Source: Sesamum alatum
Lineage: Eukaryota > Streptophyta > Magnoliopsida > Lamiales > Pedaliaceae
Length of the DNA stretch: 64,000 bases
Direction of reading: 5' to 3'
Assembly (NCBI GenBank): GCA_034509735.1
Contig: JACGWO010000003.1
Coordinates: forward strand, 7,254,001-7,318,000
Made by a program: the position numbers and the translations under genes. Positions 24,067 to 36,183 of this stretch are shown piece by piece (positions within the stretch are counted from its first letter, which is position 1; each line of letters begins with the position of its first letter). The notes under the pieces are model-generated. The model was given only the letters and a program-made list of their open reading frames with translations, had not been told where the DNA came from and did no database searches.

Positions 24067-26395
24067 TGTTAGCCTCGTATAAGCTCCAAGACGTTAAATG
24101 CAAGCAGAAATTAAGATTTTAATTACAAAATAATATTATAATTAGCGATCAAATCGCTCGTCTCGTTGCTATTATGATGTGGATCTCATGCATAAAAGGA
24201 TGTCAATTGAATGGTTAAGAGAAACTAACATTTCTTGCTCTCCGGTTGATGTTGGTTACTTGAACTTTCTCAAGAACAAGCTTACCTTAAAATTGGTGGA
24301 ACGTCAAAATGGAAGCGCCTTTAATTGTTGTTCACGGTAGGAACACAAGTATCTTCCCTCCAAAGCTAATCCACATCATCTATGATGGAATCACCCTCAA
24401 ACCTATGCTAGTAGGTATTGAAGGATTAAGGTAGATCAACTATTGATCTATGGAGAAATCAAGGGAATTCTTCTCTTTTGGAGATGAGTAATGAACACAA
24501 GACCAATGCTAAAGTGAAAGCTAGACTTTCTAGCTTTGAAGGAGAGAAAGTCTAAGAGCTAGAGAGCAAAAGGAAAACAAGAGTTTTTGTATCCTTTTAT
24601 GTAGAAAATGGTATGTTAATCTCTTGCTTTGTACCCCTTTTTATAGGTATTCCTTTGCACTAGATACAATGAATGTAGACAAGCCTTTTTGTCTTGCTCT
24701 TGATAACACTTGTCTTCTTCATAGACAAGTTCTAGCATGACTCATCTTTTCTCCTTTTACACTTGTCTTCCTTACAGACAAGCTTTAGCATGACTCATAT
24801 TTTCTTATTTTACACTTGTCTTCTTTATAGACAAGTTTTAGCATTACTCATATTTTCTTCTTCATCTAAAGATGAAAACAAGTTATGTTTATGTTCAATG
24901 AATCTTGTCTTGTGGGCTTGTGGGCTTGTGCTAAGGTCTTGGGATTTATCTTAATTCTCAATTGGACTATGTCCAATTTTAATTAATTTTCCAACTAATT
25001 ATTTAGCCCATGATATTTAATTCTTTAATTAAATATAAGCCCAAATGAATTAATCTAATTAATTGATTTTCAAGCTCAAATAGATTAATCTTAATTAATC
25101 TATCACAAGTCTTACTTACTCAAATTAATGCTTGTGAATTTAGACTCCAAATTAAATAATCATATTATTTAATATTCCCATGAAATGATTTCATAAATCA
25201 TTTCAATCAATTAATTGAACTCCTTAAATTAATTGATTTATTTTCCATAATTAATTCTATAAATTAATTCCAGTAATTCCATCATGATTTGTGTGTGACC
25301 CTTTAGGTTCTCTACTCAGCTAGACTTGGGCTTGTATCATATATGCAATTTAATTAGCAACTTACTTGCATTAGATTAATTAGATCCTATCATAATTAAT
25401 CACCCTCATTTAACTCCTTAATTGGAGGGTACCCGTCACCATGGGTGGCCATCTAGCAATGGTCCATGGCACTAGATAATAGGTGAATTATTGCGTGAAC
25501 CTGTGAGCTACGCGTACCATGCAGATACGGTTCCTCCGTTACTAACCTCCCGATCAAAGTCTAGGGCATGGAATTAGTTACCGGTTCTCATTATCGATTT
25601 TGATATCTATGTATCAACTCTTCAAGTTATGCTTCCAATTTATCAATATAGGAAAAACCCTTTCTCCTATTTGATTAACAACCACGGCTATGGGCTTCTA
25701 GGAACGGATAATGTAGAGGACATAGGAGGTTCGTTATCATCTCATGATGAGTAGCAGATCCTATCTTGGAACTCACCAACCTCTATGCATGCTTCAACTA
25801 TGTCTGAAACATGACCGTTTAGTGATCCATGATGAAACCTGAGACCACCTTGGACATGATCAAGTCATAGCGTCCTATGCACAAGGTTACTGTGGAACCT
25901 CAAGTCTAAGGACTAGTTAGTGCACTATCGTAGCCTAGGAGTTCTAGTTATACTGATCATGCCATATAGGGCTTCCATATGATAACTCCTGTGAGTCAAT
26001 TCAGTGAACTTGATAACTCTTTATCAAGGACCCACTAAAGTGCGCAGACGCCATACGTCTCTGTCTATGAAACTCGACATTCATCATATGAACGCATCAC
26101 TTAGTGCAAGTCTTTAAGGAATGGTCGATGCCCTGTCTCGACCGAGTCATCGACTTGGAATATTTTAGATCAAACCATAGTGGTTGGTTTCATAGTCGCC
26201 ATCATATGCGTGAGCCAACCCCATAGCATAATTGATCTAAGGGCTTCAACCAAATGCTCATATAAATATAATGTTAAAAGCATATGATGAAGATGGCCAA
26301 AGAACATTTCTTATATTAACATATTATTGAAAAAGATCGTATAGAATAGTTTACAAAGAGCTAATAAATTGGCTTGACGGTCACCTATTCTAACA
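24067..26395 (-). repeat. 3' LTR of element I (copia-4)
   Basis: 2329 bp with six-base inverted ends (TGTTAG...CTAACA). The left limit is chosen by this inverted end and by the start of K homology. The half nearer the LTR 5' end (about 25280-26395) is alignable with the copia-1 to copia-3 LTRs; the other half is not. It has its own hairpins, including AAATGATTT/CAT at 25181-25205 (stem 11) and ATTAAATAAT/CAT at 25151-25173. Confidence 0.8.
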
Positions 26396-26406
26396 ATCTC
26401 CCACTT
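26396..26406 (-). other. Polypurine tract of element I
   Basis: Minus-strand AAGTGGGAGAT against the 3' LTR, identical to the tract in copia-1 and copia-2. Confidence 0.85.
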
Positions 26407-26409
26407 GAC

Positions 26410-27962
26410 CTAAAGCCAATTGCCCATGTTCTTTAATCCCATCTTCTCAGGATGTTGAGAATGAGCAATTTGTGATATCGGCGTTGTAAGCGGGTCTGCT
26501 ATGTTCTCCGTTGATGCAACACAATCTACTCGCACGTCACCTCTTCCTACCATTTCTCTAATTAGATGGTACCGTCTACTTATGTGTTTGGCTTTGTGAT
26601 GTGGTCTTGGCTCCTTCGCTTGTGCAATAGCCCCGTTGTTATCACAAAGTACAACTACAAGTTTGGCAATGCTAGGCACCACACCCAACTCTTGGATGTA
26701 GTTTTTCATCCAAACAGCCTCCTTTGCAGCTTCAGAAGCTGCAATGTACCCAGCTTTCGTCGTGGAATCCGCTGTCGTATCCTACTTTGAACTTTTCCAA
26801 CTCACAGCTCCTCCATTCAACCGAAATACATAACCAGATTGAGACTTAGCGTTATCCACGTCCGATTGGAAGCTGGCATCAATATACCCTTCCAATAGCA
26901 ATTCTCCATCACCGTACGCCAAAAATAAATCCCTAGTTCTTCTCAAGTACTTAAGGATATTTTTTACAGCAGCCCAGTGATCGTGGCTGGCACATGCCTG
27001 ATAACGACTCGTAACACTTAGAGTGTAAGCTATATTAGGCCTCGTACATTGATTAACATATTATATGCTGCCAATGGCAGAAGCATAGGGAATTTCTGAC
27101 ATTTTCGTAACTTCCTCATCAGTCTTGGAAGACTGAGTCTTAGAGAGTTTAATTCCATGCCCCATGGGAAGAAAACCCTTTTTTGATTCATCCATCTTGA
27201 ACCTTTTCAAGACTTTATCAATGTAGGAGACTTGGGTCATTCCTAACATTCTTTTAGATCTATCTCTTTGGATCTTTATCCCAAGAATATAAGAAGCTTC
27301 ACCGAAGTCTTTCATGGAGAATTGAGTAGATAACTATGCTTTAATGTCACCTAACATTTTTAACATCATTCCCGATGAGTAAATATCATCCACATAAAGC
27401 GCGAGAAACCCAATAGAGCTCCCACTAACCTTTTTATATACACAGGGATCATATTCGTTCTTGATGAAGTCATAACATTTTATAACCTCATCAAAACGAA
27501 TGTTCCAACTTCGGGATGCCTGTTTGAACCCATAAATGGACCTCTGGAGTTTACAAACTTTTTGCTCTTCTCCTTTAGATGTAAAACCTTGTGGCTAATC
27601 CATATAGAATTCTTCCTCAATGAATCTCTTAAGGAATGCAATTTTCACATCCATTTGCCATATCTCATAGTCATAATACGCAGATATGGCAAGTAAGATC
27701 CTTATGGACTTGGCCATAGCGACGGGGAGAATAGGTCTCCTCAAAGTCCAAACAAGGCCTTTGAGTGTAGCCTTTTGCTACCAATCGGGCCTTAAAGGTC
27801 GATACCTCTCCATCGGCTCCAAGCTTTCGCTTGTAGACCCATTTGAACCCAATGGGCCTAACTCCCTTAGGTGGGTCCACCAAGGTCCATACCTTATTGG
27901 AGTTCATGGAGTCGATTTCGAATCTCATGGCCTCAAGCCATTTACCCGAATCGATGTCAGAA
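26410..27962 (-). pseudogene. Element I pol 3' part: RT and RNase H
   Basis: Minus-strand. From the 5' side it reads LEAMRFEIDSMNSNKVWTL, then the RT start GFKWVYKRKLGADGEVSTFKA (about 27850-27780) and ARLVAKGYTQRP. The QMDVK region follows near 27650, the YVDD region near 27390 (broken) and KDFGEASYILGIKIQRDRSK at about 27310. RNase H ends with NNGAIAQAKEPRPHHKAKHI and a stop at 26410. Unlike A, B and G it has no 340-bp deletion. Several frameshifts and stops make it inactive. Confidence 0.88.
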
Positions 27963-28170
27963 ATCTAATAAATTAGATTTATTGGAAATTAATTTAATGG
28001 GTTTAAAATAAATATTAATATTTATTATATTTATTTATTGCCCCTTGGATTATTTAATTAGATTTAAATACTCCATTAAATTAATGAATGGTTGAGATTG
28101 AAGAGGGAAATCAAATGCTAGGATTGGTTTGACCAAGAAGCTAGGATTTGACTAGGATTTGACCTATTCC
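27963..28170 (+). repeat. LTR J, left part (copia-2)
   Basis: Matches the interior of the D 3' LTR around 46682-46880. Starts abruptly at the junction with element I and ends with ATTCC (28166-28170), the target-site copy of D. Continues at 47547. Confidence 0.8.
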
Positions 28171-29372
28171 TATTAGAATAGGTGACCATGTAGCCAATCT
28201 TGGTAGGCGAATTGTAACCTATGTCTGAACAATTTTGAGATTTTAATAAATCCTTAATGAAGAAGAAGTGAAATTCATTTGGCATTTACTTTGTTTGTGT
28301 TCACTTTATCTGCTTTATAACTGTTCACTACGCAAACAAAGCCCACAGACTGAAAACGCATTTCGGGGACTGGGACTACGCTTGGAGGTAGATCCATGAA
28401 ATCAGTTCCGCCGAATCAGTCTGGAAATCTCCAAGTCAAGGAATCTCGTAATTGGGTACCAAGATTCCCCTTGAGACTTGTACTAAGCATCTGCGGTCAT
28501 ATTTCATCGACGGGTGACGAGGGTCATCTAAGCAATGCTAGTGGGTCGGCCTGCTGGGGAGCAGCTGACTGAGGTGACTCGCGGGAACCGTCTTACGTAG
28601 GACCTTGAGTAGGGTCGGTTAGGTATGACGTGTGTTCTCGATTTCAACGGTACATATTAAGTCCTTTGACTTGAGGAATTGCTGAGTTTACATGTACATC
28701 AGGGCTGTATCTTAGATATGGTGAGAGATTGCCAAGATGCACTTCAGTAGTCATAAGCCATATCTAGTGCAGCTCCGGTGTGCAGAGTGGTAGTAGTTTC
28801 CAAGAAAGGATCTGTCTCCTGTCAAAAGGTGTTGACAGTTGACAGTTGTGTCTCACAAATACTCTGTGTCTTATCCCTAAAATCTGTGGCCACAGTAACT
28901 GAACAGAAGGGAAGGTTTTCCTTGCGGCGTTTAGTAGAGGACAGACCGACACATAGGTCCAAAATGGGTACCTGCGTTATCCGTGCCCTAGACCCTAAGT
29001 AGTGAGACCGTAGACGGAAGGATACGTGGGCGGATTGCGTGTACGAATTAGAGGGTCTCCTATACGAGATCTTGGAGCAAATCGGGGAACAACGCGAGTA
29101 CTGGTTAGAAGGCGAAAACGACAATCGGTAGGTTTCCGGTTTATGTTTTTTCGTCCTCTTTTATTTTAGAATCCTATGGCCTCCATGATTCTTGTGTATG
29201 TTTTATTATTCATGAGATACACCAAACACCCGGGAGTTTCAAGGGTACACCCCTTGAACGGATTTATTTTAATATATATTTATGCATGTTTAAATTCTTG
29301 AAATTTAAATATATTGCGCTTCCACATTCCCGCTACTCCCCGGACGATCCACACGCCTACCCTAGACTTTCA
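28171..29372 (+). repeat. 5' LTR of element D with internal deletion
   Basis: 1202 bp versus about 1982 bp for its partner. It begins TATTAGAATAGG (TG mutated to TA) and ends CTAGACTTTCA. The join GGAAGGATA|CGTGGGCGG near 29021 lies at a GATA that flanks both sides of the missing piece in the 3' LTR, so a microhomology deletion is likely. The piece lost includes the LTR's conserved core and hairpins. Confidence 0.88.
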
Positions 29373-29373
29373 G

Positions 29374-29386
29374 TGGTTTCAGAGCC
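29374..29386 (+). other. Primer binding site of element D
   Basis: TGGTTTCAGAGCC, one base off the initiator tRNA-Met type TGGTATCAGAGCC, directly after the 5' LTR. Confidence 0.88.
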
Positions 29387-31266
29387 CGATTCGGTGTATA
29401 GGCCTAGGGTTTTATGTGCGTTTTAATCATGAAAACGTGTATGGCATGTTTTAATGATTTTGGTACTGTTGGTTTCTTATTTTTTCTTGGGAAACGGGGG
29501 GCAAAAACGAATAAAATGGAGAAAACGGCTCACGCTGTGCGCTCAGGCGAGGCATGCGCGCGCGTAGGCAAGGGAGCCTGCGCGCGGCTGCATTCACCAG
29601 GTGCGCGCGGATCAGGCCACATGGCACGCGGCCGGACGACAGGCGCGGACAGTTGGCGGGGCGCGCACGCATGCAGGCAAGGAACCCTGCACACGCGCGC
29701 CAGGCCAACACGTCGGGGCGCCTGCGCGCCCGGAGCGTGGCAATGGAAGCCACGTGCGAGCGCGCGCATGAGGCGGCGCCACCAGTCGCGCACACACGCA
29801 GACAACGGAGTCTGCGCGCGTGCACCCGGTAGGCGCACCCGATGCGCATGCGCAGGCTCGCGCAGACGGTGGAGTCTGCGCGCACACGCACGCAGGCGAT
29901 GGATTTGGAATCCCGGGAATTACTTACCTTCTAATAATGAGGAAGGGTCTTCCTAAACGAGAAAGGTTGTTGCCAACGGTTGTACCATATTTTTCGTACG
30001 TAGCTCATTTATTTATCATGGATAGATATGATTGGTAATCATGGATTATAAGCATGTGTTTATGTGATTGGATCATGTGATTATGTGTGTTTAATGGAAA
30101 TGGATGATCGCGAGCCCTAGACCGAATGTATGGTTTAATTTATGTTGGACCTGTGTGCCTCTTTTTTGCTTTCTCCTTCTCCTCTTCTAGTATCCTTGGA
30201 ATAATAAGGCATTCTTTGTCCCTCCTTATGTACTCCCCCCAGGTTTTCGCTGGGGTTTTTGTTTACATATGTAATGAGAGTAGAATAGGAGTGAGGATTT
30301 TATTTTTATGCATTTGGTGGAGAAGAAGGAAGGCCCACATGTAGAGCCCAGAATGGAGGTTCCAAGGCGTTTCCATGGAGATCTGAAGGAGAAAAGAGAC
30401 CAAGGCCCATCAGAATGATGATCGGGTTACTATTAATGTAATAGTGTAGGATCAACCCTAGATTGACCATAAATCCACTGCGGGCTCAGTGGGTCGCATA
30501 GGATCCGGGCTCGTGATCATCTAACAGGGGCGTGCTAGGCTTTAATTTTGCATGTGGCTATTATGGTGAATGAATGGTTTTTTATTTATCATATAACTGC
30601 TATGGGATGCAATCTTTAATTACGCATTGTGGATGAATGTGTTTATAAATGAGATCTGGGTCATTTACAACTCTCACTTGGTTGGACCAATGTTCAAATA
30701 TTAGACCCTAGACAAAGTGGACATGGACTCTAGGAGTTTGTCCATGCCTTCTAATCCATGGCATAGTGAGGAAGCTAATTTAGGACGATAGCGTGGTCTC
30801 ACGAGTTGTGGCACGTCTATCGTACTTAAAAGAAACTGCACTGTGTCATGAACGAAAAGTAAACCACTGTTACCTGTCTCATGAGTCGTGGAGGTAGCAG
30901 CAGGTCTATGATTCGGTCGATTGGGTCGGGTCTAACGCCCAACTAGCATGATTCGCTTGGAGTCCTCGGAATCATGTGAAAGGGTGAGGCAGTTATCTTG
31001 GGAATCTCGTGGAATGAGAATGGTATGGCATACCTCCCACAGGATTCTTCCCATGCGAATCGTAAAAGTGGGGTATGGGAAAATTCGTTGTGGATCCCAA
31101 GCCCACTAGGAAAAGATTTCCCGAAAACGACGTTTGAGAGTATCGTATTTTCGTATAAATAGTGGGAGCATTAAATGACTAAAGACCAAGCGTTTAATTA
31201 TTTATCAAAACTTCTGTCTTTTAAAATTCTGCTGATCATAGTTCTGTTTTAAATGTAGATTTAAAA
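29387..31266 (+). other. Untranslated leader of element D
   Basis: About 1.9 kb. The GC-rich island spans about 29530-29905. A TATA-like box lies about 105 bp before gag. The part 30284-30565 recurs as a detached fragment at 61849-62137. No credible coding frame; frames across the island are compositional artefacts. Confidence 0.85.
31154..31162 (+). promoter_or_regulatory. TATA-like box upstream of gag, element D
   Basis: TATAAATAG, followed by TGGGAGC as in copia-1 (TGGGAGG). Conserved between families whose surrounding leader has diverged. Confidence 0.45.
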
Positions 31267-32132
31267 ATGTCTAAGAACCTATTATCAACCATACATGAGA
31301 TCAACAAGTTTAATGGAACAAATTACAACGACTGGTTGCGCAATCTGAGGATAGTCCTAGATTATGAGAACCAAGGCTACGTCATGGACGAGCCGCTACC
31401 TAGGACCTTACCGGAAGGATCCACGCCAGAAGAACGTGAGACGTTCGAACTTGGCATAAGGATAACCAAAAAGTCCATAGCATCATACTTCCCTCTATGA
31501 CGAATGAGATTCAGAAGCAGAATGAAAGGCTAGACAATGTCCCTTCCATTATGGCTCGCCTGAAGGACTGCTATACAGTCCTGGACCGGCATACAAGGTA
31601 TGTCGCGACGAAGGCGTTCTTTAGAACTAAAATGACCGAAGGATCCTCTGTACAAGAGCACGAGGTTAAAATGCTTACCCTGCTGGAAAAGCTCGAGGAC
31701 CTCAAGGTAGGCCTCGATAACGAGACGTACATAGATGTGATCCTTCAGTCTCTCCCACCCTCCTTCGACTAATTTATTGTTAACTATAATATGAACACAC
31801 TTGAGAAGGGTATTCATGAGTTAATCAATATGTTGGTGCAATACGAGGCAACGACCAAAAAGTCCACGCCGTCGGTATTGTTTGGAGATGCTTCAACTTC
31901 CAAAACGAAAGGCAAGAGTGCCGGACGTTGGAAAAGGAAGAAGGAAAAGGGAAAAGCCATCAAAGCAGCTACAAACACTAAGAGTGTTCCCATTGCCAAA
32001 GAGGGGAAAGGCAAAGGAAAGGGGAAGGTTGTCTCCAAGCAACAGTCGAGGGCATATGACATATGTATCAATTGCCGTGAGTAAGGGCATTGGAAGAGGG
32101 AGTGCCCCAAACTCCTCTCCAAACAAGGTATC
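31267..32132 (+). pseudogene. Element D gag
   Basis: ATG at 31267; starts MSKNLLSTIHEINKFNGTNY. A frameshift near 31460 ends the first frame at 31500. The second frame (MTNEIQKQNERLDN...) ends at a TAA (31770-31772) just before the NYNMN segment, which is present in ancestral form (NYNMNTLEKGIHELINMLV). A basic Lys-rich stretch follows. The CCHC knuckle CINCRExGHWKREC is broken by TAA at 32082-32084. Confidence 0.9.
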
Positions 32133-32135
32133 TTT

Positions 32136-35100
32136 GTGATTGAGGTTAATATGATTACTAACTCTGCCTCTTGGGTATTAGATACCGGCTGTGGAGCTCA
32201 CATTTGCAATGATTTGCAGGTGCTGAAAAGAAGCAGAAAACTGGGTAGCGGGGATATGATCCTGAAGCTTGGGAATGGCAAGGCCATCTCGCCAGAAGCA
32301 ATAGGATCCGCCACTCTAGTAGTTAGTGATCGCATTAATTTAGAGTTAGAGCAAGTTTATTATGTACCTAGTATGATTAAAAACATCATTTCTATTCTAT
32401 TGTTAGACAATAGTGGATATGAGTTTATGATCAATAAGAATTGCTTTTATTTGATGAGGTATGAAATTGCTCATCTGCTTGGTACACTTAATAATGGGCT
32501 CTATATCTTACAACAAACAAACTTCGTTCTAAACACTCAACACAAACGTAAAATAGATAATAACGGGAACGCACGACTGAGCCTAGGTCACATATCCCAA
32601 TACAGGATGAAAAGATTGGTAGACTCAAAGAACCTAGAGGTAGGGGACTTGAGTGAGCTACCAACTTGTGAATCCTGTCTAAGAGGGAAAATGACCAAGA
32701 GGCCCTTTGTAGGACAAAGCAGGCTTGCCACAGGTCTATTGGACCTGGTCCATACCGACATTTGTGGACCACTAAGGACGCAGGCCCGAAGTGGGTTCTC
32801 CTACTTCATAACCTTCACCGATGATCATTCATGGTATGGTTATGTATACTTGATGAGGTACAAGTCTGAAGCTCTTGAGAGGTTTAAAGAATTCAGACTT
32901 GAAACTGAGAACCAAACCGACTGTAAAATTAAAGTCCTACGGTGAGACTGAGGCGGAGAATACCTTAGTACTGAGTTCCTTGATTATCTTAAAGAAAATG
33001 GTATAATATCTGAATGGACACCTCTTGGGACAACACAGTTGAATGGCGTCTCTAAAAGGAGGAACGAACTCTGTTAGACATGGTTCGATCCATGATGAGT
33101 TTTACCAAATTGCCCTTGTCCTTTTGGGGCTACGGATTGGAGACTGCGGCCAAGTTATTAAATTTGGCACCAACCAATGTATTGACCCAAATGCCATATG
33201 AAATATGGCACGGCAAGCCTGCGTCCTACAACTACTTGAAAGTGTGGGGTAGCCCCGCATATGTCAAGAGGCTAGTGGGAGACAAGTTAGAATCTAGGTC
33301 TAGCTTGTGCAGGTTCGTTTGATACCCTAAAGAAACTGCAGGTTATTACTTCTATGACCCCTTTGAACAAAAGGTATTTGTTTCAAGGAACGCAGTGTTC
33401 TTGGAACAAGGCTTTCCAGAGGATATCCAACCTGATGAACTGATCCTTGAAGAATCAAGTGATAGAAACAAGTCATCAGAGGAAGCCGCGGATTCTCACT
33501 TAGAGGATTCAGGATAGATACCCGAAAGGCTGACCAACCTCGAGAAGTCCGGCATGCTAGGCATGAAGGACGGCCTCAGGAAGGGCCAGCCTCGGTACCT
33601 GAACCGCCAGCTCCTATACAGTCAGCGCCCGCAGTCACCACTGACGTTCCCGTTCTCCGTAGGTCAACTAGAGAGTCTCGACCTCCAGTGAGATATGGCT
33701 TTCTAAATACGACCAGTCTGCTAGATAAGGATCCTAAGACGTACGGGGAAGCGATGTCTGACATTGACTCCGGGAAATGGCTTGAGGCCATGAAAATCGA
33801 AATGGACTCCATGAGCGAGAACCAAGTCTGGACACTTGTAGACCCACCGAAAGGGGTTAAGCCAGTTGGCTGTAAGTGGGTCTATAAGCGCAAACTTGGC
33901 GTTGATAGACAAGTCACAACCTTTAAGGCTAGGTAGTAGCTAAAGGGTACACTCAACGACCCGGGGTTGATTTTGAGGACGCCTACTCGCCAGTAGCAAT
34001 GGCTAAGTCCATTCGGATTTTGCTCGCCATAGCAGCATGGTTTGACTATGAGATATGGCAGATGGATGTGAAAACGGCTTTCCTCAATGGCTTCATTGAG
34101 GAAGAGATCTACATGGATCAGCCGGAGGGTTTCACGGTCACCAGAGAAGAACAGAAAGTCTGTCGTCTCCAAAAGTCCATCTATGGCCTCAAACAAGCAT
34201 CCCGAAGCTGGAACATTCGCTTTGACGGGGTTATGATTTTATCAAAAACGAATCCGACCCTTGTGTATACAAGAAGGTCAGTGGGAGCTCTATAGTGTTC
34301 CTAGTGCTTTATGTGGATGACATTCTGCTCATAGGTAATGATGTTAGAATGTTGGGTAACACAAAAGCATGGTTATCAACTCAGTTTTCGATAAAGGATT
34401 TGGGTGAAGCCTCCTACATTCTTGGCATCCAGATTGTCAGGGACAGATCTAAGAGAATGTTAGGACTCACCCAAAACTCGTATATGGAAAAGTCCTGAAA
34501 AGGTTTCGGATGGACAACTCCAAACGAGAATTCCTTCCCATAAGGCATGGGATCAAGTTATCGAAGAAACAGTCCCCGCAGACTAATGAGGAACTTGAAA
34601 GGATGAAAATCATCCCCTATGCTTCTGCCGTAGGAAGCATCCAATATGCGGTCCACTGCACCAGACCTGACATTGCTTACTCTTTGAATGTAACGAGCAG
34701 ATATCAGTCTTTTGCAAGAGAGGCACATTTGAATGCAGTTAAGGGCATCCTTAAGTACCTAAGGAGGGCTAAGGAAATGTTCTTGGTCTATGGCAATAGA
34801 GAACTGATCCTGGAAGGCTTTAGCGATGCTAGCTTCCAGGCTGATGATGATGATGCCAAGTCTCAATCGGGTTATGTATTCAGGCTCAATGGAGGAGTAG
34901 TGGCTTGGAAAAGTTCCAAACAAGCAACTACTGTTGATTCCACCGATGAGGCAGAATACATAGCAGCTTCAGAAGCTGCCAAAGAAGCGGTTTGGATGAG
35001 AAACTACATCCAAGAGTTGGGTGTGGTGCCTAGCATCGCCGAGCCCGTTGTCATCTTTTGTGATAACAACGGAGCAATAGCGCAAGCAAAGGAACCGAGA

Positions 35101-35295
35101 TCTCATCACTGTTCCAAACACATTCTTAGACGCTACCACCTTCTAATGGAAATGGTAGGAAGAGGTGACGTTCGGATGGACCGAGTTAATTCAACAGACA
35201 ACACAGCAAATCCGCTGACAAAGCCTATGTCGCAGAGCGCTCATACGCAACATCTTGAGAAGATGGGGATTAGGCATATGGGTGATTGGCTTTAA
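32136..35295 (+). pseudogene. Element D pol: protease, integrase, RT, RNase H
   Basis: Protease DTGCGAHIC lies near 32180. The integrase zinc module is damaged (first histidine region missing, LGH kept, CESC kept). The catalytic core has HTDICGP, then a TGA at 32943 just before the second aspartate region, and further stops near 33075 and 33320. The RT is full length, with WVYKRKLG near 33880, QMDVKTAFLNGF near 34060 and YVDDILLIGND near 34310. RNase H (34510-35295) is intact in frame, with FSDASFQADDDDAKSQSGY and FCDNNGAIAQAKE. Frameshifts lie near 33935, 34295 and 34498. The 340-bp deletion of A, B and G is absent. Confidence 0.92.
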
Positions 35296-35299
35296 GGTC

Positions 35300-35310
35300 A
35301 AGTGGGAGAT
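35300..35310 (+). other. Polypurine tract of element D
   Basis: AAGTGGGAGAT immediately before TGTTAGAATAGG of the 3' LTR. Confidence 0.88.
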
Positions 35311-36183
35311 TGTTAGAATAGGTGACCATGTAGCCAATCTTGGTAGGCGAATTGTAACCTATGTCTAAACAATTTTGAGATTTTAATAAATCCTTAATGA
35401 AGAAAAAGTGAAATTCATTTGGCATTTACTTTGTTTGTGTTCACTTTATCTGCTTTATAACTGTTCACTACGCAAACAAAGCCCACAGACTGAAAACGCA
35501 TTTCGGGGACTGGGACTACGCTTGGAGGTAGATCCATGAAATCAGTTCCGCCGAATCAGTCTGGAAATCTCCAAGTCAAGGAATCTCGTAATTGAGTACC
35601 AAGAGTGCCCTTGAGACTTGTACTAAGCATCTGCGGTCATATTTCATCGACGGGTGACGAGGGTCATCTAAGCAATGCTAGTGGGTCGGCCTGCTGGGGA
35701 ACAGCTGACTGAGGTGACTCGGGGGAACCGTCCTACGGAGGACCTTGAGTAGGGTCGGTTAGGTATGACGTGTGTTCTCGATTTCAACGGTGCATGTTAA
35801 GTCCTTTGACTTGAGGAATTGCTGAGTTTACATGTACATCAGGGCTGTATCTTAGATATGGTGAGAGATTGCCAAGATGCACTTCAGTAGTCATAAGCCA
35901 TATCTAGTGCAGCTCCGGTGTGCAGAGTGGTAGTAGTTTCCAAGAAAGGATCTGTCTCCTGTCAAAAGGTGTTGACAGTTGTGTCTCACAAATGCTCTGT
36001 GTCTTGTCCCTAAAATCTATGGCCATAGTAATTGAACAGAAGGGAAGGTTTCCCTTGCGGCGTTTAGTAGAGGACAGAGCGACACTTAGGTCCAAAATGG
36101 GTACCTGGATTATCCGTGCCCTAGACCCTAAGTGGTGAGACCGTAGACGGAAGGATAGATGTACTGCAGAGCCTAAATGTTCA
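35311..36183 (+). repeat. 3' LTR of element D, first part
   Basis: Runs from TGTTAGAATAGG to the E insertion point. The last five bases, GTTCA (36179-36183), are repeated at 46428-46432 on the other side of E. The palindrome at 36017-36028 reads CTATGGCCATAG where the 5' LTR has CTGTGGCCACAG. Confidence 0.93.

Larger units (their letters stand above)
24067..27962 (-). mobile_element. Element I: copia-4 3' half, minus strand
   Basis: Has a 3' LTR (24067-26395), PPT and the 3' part of pol. The 5' half is missing: at about 27962 the pol linker (LEAMRFEIDSMNSNK side) joins copia-2 LTR J. It was inserted into element K, since K's RNase H region ends at 24066. Confidence 0.85.
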
